Shown: positions 1-7,738 of the stretch, one piece after another
How the letters are laid out: each line of letters begins with the position of its first letter
Position numbering within the stretch: position 1 is the first letter of the stretch
Source: AWTP1-13 sp963840445
GTDB taxonomy: Bacteria > Pseudomonadota > Alphaproteobacteria > Rhizobiales > Hyphomicrobiaceae
Direction of reading: 5' to 3'
Assembly: GCA_963840445.1 (NCBI GenBank)
Contig: CAWIZC010000018.1
Span: forward strand, 62,001-126,000
DNA: 64,000 nucleotides
Translations under genes and position numbers: made by a program
The notes under the pieces: generated by a model
Databases searched by the model: none
Seen by the model: only the letters and a program-made list of their open reading frames with translations
Told to the model about the DNA's origin: nothing

Positions 1-1
1 C

Positions 2-655
2 CGCACCCTGCACCAGATCGGCCCGGCACGTCTCGGCTATATCCGCGACGAGTTGGTGCGCCACTTCCAGCGGCCGGCTGGCGGCATGAAACCGTTCGTG
101 GGCCTCACCCTGCTCGATATCGGCTGCGGCGGCGGGCTGATCTGCGAGCCGCTGGCGCGTCTCGGAGGGCGGGTGACGGGGCTCGACCCGGGCAACGAGA
201 ACATCGAGGCTGCGCGCCAGCACGCGGCCGGCCAGGGGCTCGCCATCGAGTACATCCATGCGACGGTAGAGGATCTGCAGACGCAAGGGCGCACATTCGA
301 CGCCGTCTCCTGCCTGGAAGTGGTCGAGCACGTGCCCGACGTCGGCGCGTTTCTGAAGTCGTGCGCGGGGCTGGTGAGGCCGGGCGGCCTGATGCTGCTG
401 TCGACCATCAACCGGACCATGAAAGCCTACCTGCTGGCGATCCTCGGCGCTGAGTACCTGTTGCGCTGGCTGCCGGTCGGCACGCACCAGTGGGACCGCT
501 TCGTGACACCGGACGAGTTGGCCGGACACCTGTCAGGCGCCGGACTCGGCGAATTCGCCTGTGCCGGCCTCGTCTACAACCCGCTCGCCGACACGTGGTC
601 GGTCGCCGGTGACACGGATGTGAACTATTTGGCCCGGGCTGCGAAAGCGGCGTAA
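2..655 (+). CDS. ubiG: Ubiquinone biosynthesis O-methyltransferase UbiG (5' truncated by window)
   Basis: SAM-dependent O-methyltransferase that methylates the ring hydroxyls of ubiquinone intermediates in the cytoplasm. The reading frame is open from base 2, so the N-terminus lies outside the window; a TTG at 53 is internal, because family-typical sequence (LHQIGPARLGYIRDE) precedes it. SAM motif I is visible as LDIGCGGGLICEPLARLG, and the late motif HQWDRFVTPDEL is characteristic of UbiG. It ends with GCGAAAGCGGCGTAA. The next gene starts 135 bp downstream and is functionally unrelated, so there is no clear operon on this side. Function is assigned from family motifs and is secure. Confidence 0.93.
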   Translation, partial: RTLHQIGPARLGYIRDELVRHFQRPAGGMKPFVGLTLLDIGCGGGLICEPLARLGGRVTGLDPGNENIEAARQHAAGQGLAIEYIHATVEDLQTQGRTFDAVSCLEVVEHVPDVGAFLKSCAGLVRPGGLMLLSTINRTMKAYLLAILGAEYLLRWLPVGTHQWDRFVTPDELAGHLSGAGLGEFACAGLVYNPLADTWSVAGDTDVNYLARAAKAA

Positions 656-790
656 GGCACCCGATCGGAAACCCGCTGAAAAAACAAGGCGGATCAAGCC
701 GCAATTTGCTTCGGCGAATTATATGCTGACACAGGCTGCGTCCGCCTGACACAATCAAATATCGTAAGTTCGCAGTGCAAAGGGGCACAC

Positions 791-1813
791 ATGTTCAAAC
801 GCCGTCTGTCATTCGGCGCCGTGGTCGCAGTCGGGCTCGGCATGCTGGCGTTGCCGGCACATGCTCAAAAGACTCAGCTGACCGTCTACACGGCCATGGA
901 GAACGATCAGCTCAAGGCTTTCAAGGATGCGATCGAAGCGGCCGTCCCCGAGGTCGACATCCAATGGGTTCGCGACTCGACCGGCGTCATCACGGCTCGC
1001 TTCCTGGCGGAGAAGGCGGCGCCCAAGGCCGACATCGTCCTCGGCCTCGCTGCTTCCTCGTTGTTGCTCTTCAACAAGGAGGGGCTGCTCGAGAAGTACC
1101 AGCCTCCCGGCGGCGACAAGCTGAAGGCAAACTTCAAATCCGCCGACGGGCTGTTCGTGGGCATGGACGCATTTCTCGGAGTGGTTTGCTACAACACCGT
1201 CGAAGGCGGTAAGGCCGGCATGTCCGTGCCGAAAGCCTACAGCGACCTGCTCGATCCCAAGCTCAAGGGCAAGGTGGTGATGCCGCATCCGGCTTCATCC
1301 GGCACCGGCTACCTGATGGTGGCGGCCTGGCTGCAGAGCATGGGCAATGACGCCGGCTGGAAGTTCATGGACGGCCTGCACGAGAATATCGCCGTCTACA
1401 CCCACTCGGGCTCGGCGCCGTGCGTACAGGCCGCCAAGGGCGAGCGCGTGATCGGCCTCGGCTTCGACATGCGTGCCGCACGCGAGAAGAGCAACGGCGC
1501 GCCGATCGAGATCATCCTTCCCTCGGAGGGCGTGGGCTGGGACATGGAGGCCACTTCGATCGTGAAGGGTACCTCCAAGCTCGAGCTGACCAAGAAGGTG
1601 ATGGACTGGGTGGCCTCGAAAGGAGCCAACGAGCTGTATTCCAAGTACTACGCGCTGGTGGCCCACCCCGAGGTCAACAACCTGCCGCCCAACTATCCGT
1701 CCGACGCGGAAGCCAAGATGGCGAAGATCGATCTGCAGAAGATGGCCAACGATCGTGAAGCCATCCTCACGGAATGGATCAAGCGCTACGAAGGCAAGTC
1801 GGCGCCGAAGTAG
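791..1813 (+). CDS. Periplasmic substrate-binding protein, 2-aminoethylphosphonate ABC transporter type (PhnS-like)
   Basis: A 340-residue exported solute-binding protein. The signal peptide runs to about residue 25 (hydrophobic core VVAVGLGMLALPAHA, then Q). The mature part begins TQLTVYTAMENDQ and carries WVRDSTGVITARFLAEKA, MPHPASSGTGYL and YTHSGSAPC, which match the iron/AEP class of binding proteins, specifically the putative aminoethylphosphonate receptor subgroup. In that subgroup the gene normally sits beside an ATPase and a permease; here neither is present, and a DMT transporter on the opposite strand follows. It may therefore use components encoded elsewhere. An Fe(III)-type ligand is the main alternative. 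Family is secure, ligand is inferred. Confidence 0.85.
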   Translation: MFKRRLSFGAVVAVGLGMLALPAHAQKTQLTVYTAMENDQLKAFKDAIEAAVPEVDIQWVRDSTGVITARFLAEKAAPKADIVLGLAASSLLLFNKEGLLEKYQPPGGDKLKANFKSADGLFVGMDAFLGVVCYNTVEGGKAGMSVPKAYSDLLDPKLKGKVVMPHPASSGTGYLMVAAWLQSMGNDAGWKFMDGLHENIAVYTHSGSAPCVQAAKGERVIGLGFDMRAAREKSNGAPIEIILPSEGVGWDMEATSIVKGTSKLELTKKVMDWVASKGANELYSKYYALVAHPEVNNLPPNYPSDAEAKMAKIDLQKMANDREAILTEWIKRYEGKSAPK

Positions 1814-1874
1814 GGGATGGCTGGCTGGGGAGCCGCCGAGAGCAGGCACCCCAACCGGCTCGTCGTGGCGAGCT

Positions 1875-2055
1875 AGAGCGGTTCCGATTTAGGCAGAACC
1901 GCTAGTTCAGCTTCAATGGTCATCGCGGGGCTTGTCCCCGCGATCCAGCTCTCAGCTTGCTCCAGCGTTGCGGGGCGCTGGATCCCGGCAACAAGTGCCG
2001 GGATGACAGCAGAGTGTCGAGCTCACTAGTTCCAATCTCAGTCGGAATGCCCTAG
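1875..2055. repeat. Composite palindromic intergenic repeat
   Basis: The gap between two convergent genes is made of inverted repeats. AGCGGTTC (1877-1884) pairs with GAACCGCT (1896-1903). A CGCGGGGCTTGTCCCCGCG palindrome follows near 1924-1942, and a GGATCCCGGCAACAAGTGCCGGGATGAC segment near 1979-2006. Similar GTCATC/GATGAC-bounded elements recur at about 19500, 34170, 34680, 39531 and 48160. It may also terminate transcription from both sides. Confidence 0.7.
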
Positions 2056-2895
2056 TTACCGGTAGACGGTCATCAGGGCCACGCCACCAGCCACAAAGGT
2101 CGACGCGGCCACGCGATCCTGCCATGGCCTTTCGCCCAGCAAGACCGTTCCGATCAGCGCCGCGATGATGACACTGGTTTCCCGCAGTGCGGAAACGATC
2201 GAAAGCGGAGCATACAGCGCAGCAATGAGCACCAGCGCATAGGCCACGGCGCTGCACACGCCCGCCAGCGCACCGTACCGCCAATGCGATCCGATTGCGT
2301 CCGCCAAGCGATGGCGACGCAGCCACAAGACAGCAAGGACAACGGGCAGCTCCAAGACATAGATCCAGGCGATGAAGCCGAGCGCGCTGTCCGAGACGCG
2401 GATGCCGAGGCCATCGCTGACCGTATAGATGGCAATGGTCAGGCCCGAGCCGATCGCAAGCCAGATCGGCATACTGTCGTGCAGTTTGCCGAGACCGCCG
2501 ATGGCCAGACTGGAGATGCCGAGGCATGCGATCAGCACGCCCACCAGACTGGGCAGGGACAAATATTCACCCGCGAAAAGTGCAGCGCCGACCGTAACGG
2601 CCAAAGGGGCGAAACCGCGCGCCAGCGGATACACGAGGCTGAGGTCGCCGACACGATAAGCGAAGTAGACGAGGACGTAGTAGGCGTACTTGAGCGCCAT
2701 CGATATGGCGATGAACGTCCAACTTGCCTGGTTCGGCGGATCCACAAACGGCAGGAAAGCCAGCCCAATAGCAAAGTTCATGAAGGCAATGAAGCCGAGG
2801 GTGACCAGGCGGTCCGCAGCCGTCTTCACCAGCGCGTTCCAAACGGCGTGAAGCACCGCAGCCAGAATGGGCAGCACCAGGATCCATGCGGTCAT
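2056..2895 (-). CDS. EamA/DMT-superfamily transporter
   Basis: A 279-residue integral inner-membrane protein with about ten hydrophobic segments arranged as two EamA repeats. Signature pieces include LHAVWNALVK at the N-terminus and a second-repeat segment with LRETSVIIAALIGTVLLGE, the usual end of a DMT repeat. Substrate cannot be read from the sequence; family members export amino acids or small metabolites. It is convergent with the binding-protein gene upstream and no partner gene adjoins it. The start is the first ATG of the frame, directly before the first membrane segment. Confidence 0.85.
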   Translation of the reverse strand: MTAWILVLPILAAVLHAVWNALVKTAADRLVTLGFIAFMNFAIGLAFLPFVDPPNQASWTFIAISMALKYAYYVLVYFAYRVGDLSLVYPLARGFAPLAVTVGAALFAGEYLSLPSLVGVLIACLGISSLAIGGLGKLHDSMPIWLAIGSGLTIAIYTVSDGLGIRVSDSALGFIAWIYVLELPVVLAVLWLRRHRLADAIGSHWRYGALAGVCSAVAYALVLIAALYAPLSIVSALRETSVIIAALIGTVLLGERPWQDRVAASTFVAGGVALMTVYR

Positions 2896-3147
2896 GCACG
2901 TGCTCGTTCGTCGTCAGAAGTACGCCTGCTGCTCCGTCCGCCCAGGCGATGCGTTGAGGCGACGCACCCTAGGATACCCGACCGTCAGTGGCGAGCGCCT
3001 TCTCGGCCGAGGCGAGCGACGCGGCGTTGCGCCTCGATCGGCAAGCGGCTGGCGGCCCCAAGCGGGTTCGGCGGAGCCTCAAGGCGAACCACAAATTCCA
3101 CAATCTTCTGCTCTAGCCAGTCACTGTTCACGCAAGGAATTTGGGAC

Positions 3148-3519
3148 ATGGCAAGCATTACGATCGACGGCCGTCCGTTCAGGGGCAGCCGCATTGAGAT
3201 CACCAGTGGCGGGCGCGTTCTCATCGATGGCGTCACACAGGAGGATACATTGCACGGCAGGGTCGAAATACACGTGATCGAGGGTGTTATCGAAAACCTG
3301 GAGGTGGAGGGCGATGTTCATTGCGGCATCGTCAGCGGCGATGTCGACGCGGGAGGGAGCGTCACATGCGGCAACGTTGGCGGCTATGTCGACGCGGGTG
3401 GCAGCGTCACGTGCGGCACGGTTGGAGGCTACGTTGACGCGGGCGGCAGCGTCACGGCCGGCGATGTGCACGGCTACATCGATGCGGGAGGGCCGGTGAC
3501 GATCGCGCGCAGCACCTGA
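3148..3519 (+). CDS. Small beta-repeat protein of unknown function
   Basis: A 123-residue protein with no signal peptide and no membrane segment. The N-terminus is MASITIDGRPFRGSRIEI. Residues 63-122 contain four tandem 15-residue units of the type GGYVDAGGSVTCGTV, so bases 3334-3513 form a 45-bp tandem repeat. The short glycine/valine-rich period predicts a beta-solenoid resembling bactofilins, and comparable small uncharacterised proteins occur in other bacteria. Cysteines occur at the same place in the early repeats. The ATG at 3148 is preferred because the repeat fold begins after it, although the frame stays open further upstream. No function is assigned. Confidence 0.75.
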   Translation: MASITIDGRPFRGSRIEITSGGRVLIDGVTQEDTLHGRVEIHVIEGVIENLEVEGDVHCGIVSGDVDAGGSVTCGNVGGYVDAGGSVTCGTVGGYVDAGGSVTAGDVHGYIDAGGPVTIARST

Positions 3520-3561
3520 CCAACGAGGTCGGATTGGTCGTGGTCAAGTGACAGCACAATA

Positions 3562-3583
3562 CCGCGAGCGATCAAACTCGCGG
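3562..3583. terminator. Possible bidirectional hairpin terminator
   Basis: CCGCGAG and CTCGCGG form a perfect 7-bp stem with an 8-base loop between two convergent genes. There is no clear T-run, so it could simply be a stabilising hairpin. Confidence 0.4.
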
Positions 3584-3590
3584 CATCACG

Positions 3591-4622
3591 CTAGGCCGAG
3601 GGAGCCGGCGGACACGAGAGGAACGCGTGAATGACGTGCCAGAGCCGGTGGCGTTGACTGCCGACCATGCCGCCGCCGTGCGTCATTCCTTGCATCAGGA
3701 CGAATTGCTTGTCCTTGCTGGCGAGCGTGCGAAAGAACCGGAATAGCTCTTCCTCGCTGGCGTTGCCGTCGTGCTCGGGGCGAACGAGGCAGGTGGGGCA
3801 TGTGAGTTGTACCGGGTCGACCATCGGCATGTTGATGGCCATGTCGAGGTAGGTTCCGCTCGGCACGCTGTCGCCGAACTGCAGCTCGAAATCGCCCAGA
3901 GCCTTGACCAGTGCGGGGTCAGCCTTGCCGGCGACGTCACGGTCAAAGATATTCTGGACCTGAGCCATGCCGAATGGCCTGCGGGGGTTGGCTTTGTAGG
4001 AGTCTGCCTGCTTACGCCTGCGGTCAATCTCGGGCGCGTTCTCGCCGGTGTAGGTGAAGGCGTGCAGAATGAGCCGCTCGACGCGTTTGGGCTCAGCCAT
4101 GGCATAGGCGCCCGCGCGGATGGCGCCCGAGGACTCGCCGAACATGTAGACGGACGCCTTGCCGGTCACCTGCTCGACAAGCGGTAGCGCGGCCTTGAGG
4201 TCCTCGACACCGGCCTGGATACCTGAATTGCCGGACGTGCGTGAGGAGAAGCCATAGCCCTCGTGGTCCATGGTCCACACGTCGTAGCCGAGCCCGGCGA
4301 AGTGATCCATGGCGGAGTAACCCGTGCGCCCCGGCACGATGAGATCGAAGCTGCCGCGGCTCGAAAATGTCGAGCCATGCACAAGGAACAGCACGGGCCT
4401 GGCCGCCGCGCCACTTGCCGCCTGGCGCTTGCGATAGAGATACAGCTTCACTGGACCCTTGTTGACCCAATGCTCCTGAGCCTCGACACCCACTGTCTGG
4501 GCCGAGGCAGGCCGGGTCCGCAGGCTGCCTGTCAGCGCGCCTGCTGCCGCAACCGCTGAGGCTTTGCAGAGGTCGCGTCTGCCGAGGACGTTGCGACCGG
4601 GTTTTGCGGATAGTGACGTCAT
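3591..4622 (-). CDS. Tat-exported alpha/beta hydrolase
   Basis: A 343-residue serine hydrolase. The N-terminus has a twin-arginine signal (GRRDLCKASA followed by an Ala/Gly hydrophobic stretch and ASAQ), so folding before export to the periplasm is likely. The alpha/beta-hydrolase fold is seen in VLFLVHGSTF (oxyanion loop), WTMDHEGYGFS, the nucleophile elbow MFGESSGAIR and a late Asp/His region (RPEHDGN, MQGMTHGGG). Substrate is unknown; family members act on esters, lactones or haloalkanes. It is a single gene, convergent with the beta-repeat protein and divergent from mutT. Confidence 0.82.
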   Translation of the reverse strand: MTSLSAKPGRNVLGRRDLCKASAVAAAGALTGSLRTRPASAQTVGVEAQEHWVNKGPVKLYLYRKRQAASGAAARPVLFLVHGSTFSSRGSFDLIVPGRTGYSAMDHFAGLGYDVWTMDHEGYGFSSRTSGNSGIQAGVEDLKAALPLVEQVTGKASVYMFGESSGAIRAGAYAMAEPKRVERLILHAFTYTGENAPEIDRRRKQADSYKANPRRPFGMAQVQNIFDRDVAGKADPALVKALGDFELQFGDSVPSGTYLDMAINMPMVDPVQLTCPTCLVRPEHDGNASEEELFRFFRTLASKDKQFVLMQGMTHGGGMVGSQRHRLWHVIHAFLSCPPAPSA

Positions 4623-4815
4623 GAGGAGGCCTCCCAGGGCGTGTGCGTGGGCAACTTGCCTGCAGCATCGTCAATTTCGTTAACTCTACCCCGGCATGCG
4701 GCGATGGACCAGTGCTTCAGTGGCAATCGATCGAATTGCGCGCACGCCGTTTTGGCTCCATTAACGGTGCTTTCTCGCCGGATCTTAACGTCTCCGCTCC
4801 AACCTGAGGCCGAGC

Positions 4816-5220
4816 ATGGGCTTGGACATCCTTCTGGTCGCTGCCTGCGCGCTGATCGACGCCGACGGGCGTGTGCTACTGGCAAAGCGCCCTCCGGGGC
4901 GGCCGCTGGCGGGGCTTTGGGAGTTCCCCGGGGGCAAGGTGGAGAAAGGCGAGACGCCCGAGGCGGCCCTCATTCGCGAGCTCCAGGAAGAGCTGGCGAT
5001 CGTGGTGCCGATCAAGTGTCTCGCGCCGTTCACCTTCGCCAGCCACAGCTACGAGGCGTTTCATCTGCTGATGCCGCTGTACGTATCTCGCAAGTGGCAG
5101 GGGGAGGTGCAGCCGCAGCAAGGCCAGGAGATCACCTGGGTGCGTGCCAAACGGCTGGTCGACTACGCAATGCCGCCCGCGGACGAGCCGCTCAAGGCAA
5201 TGCTGCGCGACCTGCTTTGA
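4816..5220 (+). CDS. mutT: 8-oxo-dGTP diphosphatase MutT (Nudix)
   Basis: A 134-residue Nudix hydrolase expected to clear oxidised dGTP from the nucleotide pool. The Nudix box is complete at about residues 39-62, with GGKVEKGETPEAA followed by RELQEELAI, and the MutT-typical strand LWEFPGG precedes it. Length is normal for the family. In many alphaproteobacteria mutT sits near ubiG and comF, which agrees with this neighbourhood. The next gene, a Flp-type pilin, starts 38 bp after the stop. Confidence 0.9.
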   Translation: MGLDILLVAACALIDADGRVLLAKRPPGRPLAGLWEFPGGKVEKGETPEAALIRELQEELAIVVPIKCLAPFTFASHSYEAFHLLMPLYVSRKWQGEVQPQQGQEITWVRAKRLVDYAMPPADEPLKAMLRDLL

Positions 5221-5258
5221 CAGGGCGAGCAAGAGCTGGGGCAGGGAGTAAGTCGAGC

Positions 5259-5459
5259 ATGAGCACGCAAACGCCATCGTCGCTATTCGTGCGCCTGCGC
5301 AGCTGGGCGCGGGATGAGCGCGGCGCCACCGCCATCGAGTACAGTCTGATCGCGGCGCTGGTGGCGATCGGCATGCTGGCAGGGCTGAAGGCGCTCGGCT
5401 CCGGCAACAGCGGCAGCTGGAGCAGCACGGCCAACAAGGCCTCGGACGCGATGAAATAG
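5259..5459 (+). CDS. Flp/Fap-type pilin family protein
   Basis: A 66-residue small prepilin-like protein. The leader ends at DERGATAIEYSLIAALVAIG, with the glutamate at position five after the G/A cleavage site and a single hydrophobic helix, both diagnostic of type IVb Flp pilins processed by TadV-type peptidases. The ATG at 5259 is preceded by GGGAGTAAG as a ribosome site. There are no tad/cpa assembly genes in the window, so it is an orphan pilin gene. Alphaproteobacteria often carry such isolated copies. Confidence 0.85.
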   Translation: MSTQTPSSLFVRLRSWARDERGATAIEYSLIAALVAIGMLAGLKALGSGNSGSWSSTANKASDAMK

Positions 5460-5460
5460 G

Positions 5461-5480
5461 CCGGGCGATCCAAGGCCCGG
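5461..5480. terminator. Possible hairpin between convergent genes
   Basis: CCGGGC and GCCCGG form a 6-bp stem with an 8-base loop immediately after the pilin stop codon, facing the AraC gene. No T-run is present. Confidence 0.3.
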
Positions 5481-5497
5481 TCGCGCACCTGCAATAC

Positions 5498-6460
5498 TCA
5501 ATCCAATGCCTGCTGATCCCGCCATCGCGCGGGTGACAGTCCGAATTCGCGCTTGAAGGCCCGGCTGAATGCCTCCTCGGACTCGTAGCCGACCGAGTGT
5601 GCGAGCCGCGCGATGGTGGTTTGTGTTTCGCTCAGGTTCAGCTTTGCGGTTTGCAATCGCCAGAGCGTGAGATAGCGGATTGGAGGCATGCCGACGAGTG
5701 AAGCAAAGCGGTCCACGAATGCGCTGCGCGATAGCCCGACTTCCCTTGCCAGCGCCTCCACCGACCAGGGATTGCTGATGTTGCGATGGATGAGTGCCAG
5801 GGCGCGCCCGATATGCGGGTCGGCGAAACCCTTCAGCCAGCCGCGCTCCTGCTCTCCGAGCGTCAGCGAATAGCTGCGCACGGCCTCAACGAGAAGCAAC
5901 TCGGAAAGACGAGACACGACGCTCGATGAGGCGCGTCTGCCTTCGATCAGCTCGTTGGCGGCGAAGCGCACCGATGCCTCCACCCAATCGCGCGATGTGC
6001 CCTGGCGAACATCGATCTTGAGGACCCTCGGCAGGGCGTCGATGAAAGGATTGTGGAGCTGGTCGCTGGCGAGAAAGCCACACACGAGGTGGACAGCATC
6101 GCCGCCTCCGCCATATGAAACCCGAGCCAGTCCACCGTTGACGGCTGGCTGAATGAGGTCACGGGCGTTCTTGGCCTCAAGGCCGGGCCCACTGGCCAGC
6201 GTATGTGGATCGTTGCGAGGCAAGAGGACGATCTCGCCACCGCGGACCTTCATCGCCGGTGCGCCCTCGACGCCGACAAAAAGGCTGCCGTCGACGACGA
6301 AGTGGTAGGCAATGATCTGCGTGGGCGACGCAAGGAAAGGCTCACAATCCTCGCTGCGGACATTGGTAAGCACGCACCATGGGGCGGTGAAATGGCCGTC
6401 GAGAAAAATACCTCCCGTCAGGCGAACCGAACGAAACACCTCGCTCAGCGGGTCCAACAT
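5498..6460 (-). CDS. AraC-family transcriptional regulator with cupin sensor
   Basis: A 320-residue DNA-binding regulator. The N-terminal half (about residues 10-190) matches the cupin-type AraC sensor with GEIVLLPRNDPH. The C-terminal 100 residues hold the double helix-turn-helix, with VEALAREVGLSRSAFVDRF and the family signature IARLAHSVGYESEEAFSRAF. It is divergent from the membrane protein at 6585, with 124 bp between starts, so it probably controls that gene and itself. Inducer unknown. Confidence 0.9.
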   Translation of the reverse strand: MLDPLSEVFRSVRLTGGIFLDGHFTAPWCVLTNVRSEDCEPFLASPTQIIAYHFVVDGSLFVGVEGAPAMKVRGGEIVLLPRNDPHTLASGPGLEAKNARDLIQPAVNGGLARVSYGGGGDAVHLVCGFLASDQLHNPFIDALPRVLKIDVRQGTSRDWVEASVRFAANELIEGRRASSSVVSRLSELLLVEAVRSYSLTLGEQERGWLKGFADPHIGRALALIHRNISNPWSVEALAREVGLSRSAFVDRFASLVGMPPIRYLTLWRLQTAKLNLSETQTTIARLAHSVGYESEEAFSRAFKREFGLSPARWRDQQALD

Positions 6461-6584
6461 CGCAGCCGCTCCGCAGAATTGGACGCACGGTCAAGTGACG
6501 CGGTCGGGCAGTCATTCGTGCAAACAGCTCTCGCCGCTAAATACGGCGCCAGTCAGACTGAGGCCCAGCGAACAGGAGTTCGGC

Positions 6585-6977
6585 ATGGACGATATCACGC
6601 GTGAAAAGTTCCTGAAAATTGCATTGGTGGCGATCGGTGTCATCTGCTTCACCATCTACCCGCTCGGCATGCTGTGGCCGTCGGGATGGCTGTGGCACGG
6701 TGGCCATGGCCAGTACTACCTGCAAATGATCTGCGGCATCTATGCCGTCCTCGGCGTATTCCTGATTGCTGCCGCGCGCAATCCTGCCGAGAACCGCAGC
6801 CTGATCTCGTTCACGATCTGGTCAAGCATCGTGCATGCCGGCATCATGGCGGTGCAGGCGACCTCTGATGGACACGAGACAGGTCATCTGGTCGGCGATG
6901 TGCCGGCGCTGCTGCTGATCGCTGCCGTGCTCTGGTATCTCTCCTCAGGGATGCAGAGGCGCGTGGTCAGCGCCTAG
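6585..6977 (+). CDS. Small four-helix integral membrane protein
   Basis: A 130-residue protein with four predicted membrane segments (starting around ALVAIGVICFTIYPLGML, MICGIYAVLGVFLIAAA, FTIWSSIVHAGIMAV and ALLLIAAVLWYL). It resembles small uncharacterised membrane proteins often found beside AraC regulators. AACAGGAGTT lies just upstream of the ATG at 6585 and fixes the start. Divergent position relative to the AraC gene suggests it is that regulator's target. No catalytic motif is seen. Confidence 0.75.
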   Translation: MDDITREKFLKIALVAIGVICFTIYPLGMLWPSGWLWHGGHGQYYLQMICGIYAVLGVFLIAAARNPAENRSLISFTIWSSIVHAGIMAVQATSDGHETGHLVGDVPALLLIAAVLWYLSSGMQRRVVSA

Positions 6978-7050
6978 CGACCGCGCGGCGCTCGCTCGCA
7001 TCGCCGTCCCGGCGAAACGGCTGGAGATGAACTTTATCCCTCCCGCAACG

Positions 7051-7665
7051 CTACGCTGGAAGGCGTGAGCGCGCGGCTCGGCGCGGCACCGTGGAAAGTG
7101 GGCTAACGGCGAGCAGGCAGGAACGCAGGGTTTCGACCTCGGGACAGTCGGCTGTGCCGAGCGGGCCGATCAGGAAACCGCCCTCCACGGGTTCGCAGCG
7201 GTAACCCGGATGGCGCCGCGCGCTGCCCTCGATCAGCACATCGACTTTGCCCTCAAGCAATTCGTGCAAGCCCGCCGGCTGGCTGACGCGGACGGCGACC
7301 TGCGGTTGAGCCCGGCGGAACTGGGCGAGCGGCGTCCGCAGGCTATCGACGTCGACACCGCCATGCACCCCGATATGCAGCAGGCCCGTGATGCCCTCGG
7401 GCCTGAGCTCGCTGGTCGCCTCAGCAATGAGACGAAACGCCTGACGTATCGGCGCCAAGTAGGCTTCGCCAGCGGGGGTCAGGATCACCTGCCGCGTCAG
7501 CCGCTCGAACAGCTGCACGCCCAGCCGCTCCTCCAGCTGACGGACTTGCTGGCTGATGGCGCCGGCGGTGACGTGCAACTCGTGGGCGGCCTGCTTGAAA
7601 CTGAGATGACGGGCCGCCGCCTCGAAGGCGCGCAGCGCGTTGAGGGATGGCAGCAGATAAGTCAT
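7051..7665 (-). CDS. LysR-family regulator, C-terminally truncated (GcvA-like)
   Basis: A 204-residue protein with a complete winged HTH (residues 5-65: LNALRAFEAAARHLSFKQAA, then VTAGAISQQVRQLEERLG) of the GcvA subgroup. Full-length relatives are about 300 residues; here the effector domain stops after the first subdomain and ends in an arginine-rich tail. I could not find a continuing reading frame downstream, so a deletion rather than a simple frameshift is likely. GGAGG six bases upstream supports the ATG at 7665. It is divergent from the MFS gene and may have regulated it. Function as a regulator is doubtful. Confidence 0.75.
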   Translation of the reverse strand: MTYLLPSLNALRAFEAAARHLSFKQAAHELHVTAGAISQQVRQLEERLGVQLFERLTRQVILTPAGEAYLAPIRQAFRLIAEATSELRPEGITGLLHIGVHGGVDVDSLRTPLAQFRRAQPQVAVRVSQPAGLHELLEGKVDVLIEGSARRHPGYRCEPVEGGFLIGPLGTADCPEVETLRSCLLAVSPLSTVPRRAARSRLPA

Positions 7666-7738
7666 GGGCAGCCTCCGGGAGTGCGGGCCGGCCAAGAATG
7701 CATGAGGCCAGCTCGCGCGACAAAGGAGAAATCCTGCT

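Noticed and set aside
2284..3147. Long plus-strand open frame extending the beta-repeat gene upstream
   Set aside because: It is antisense to the DMT transporter and its translation is low-complexity, so the ATG at 3148 is used.
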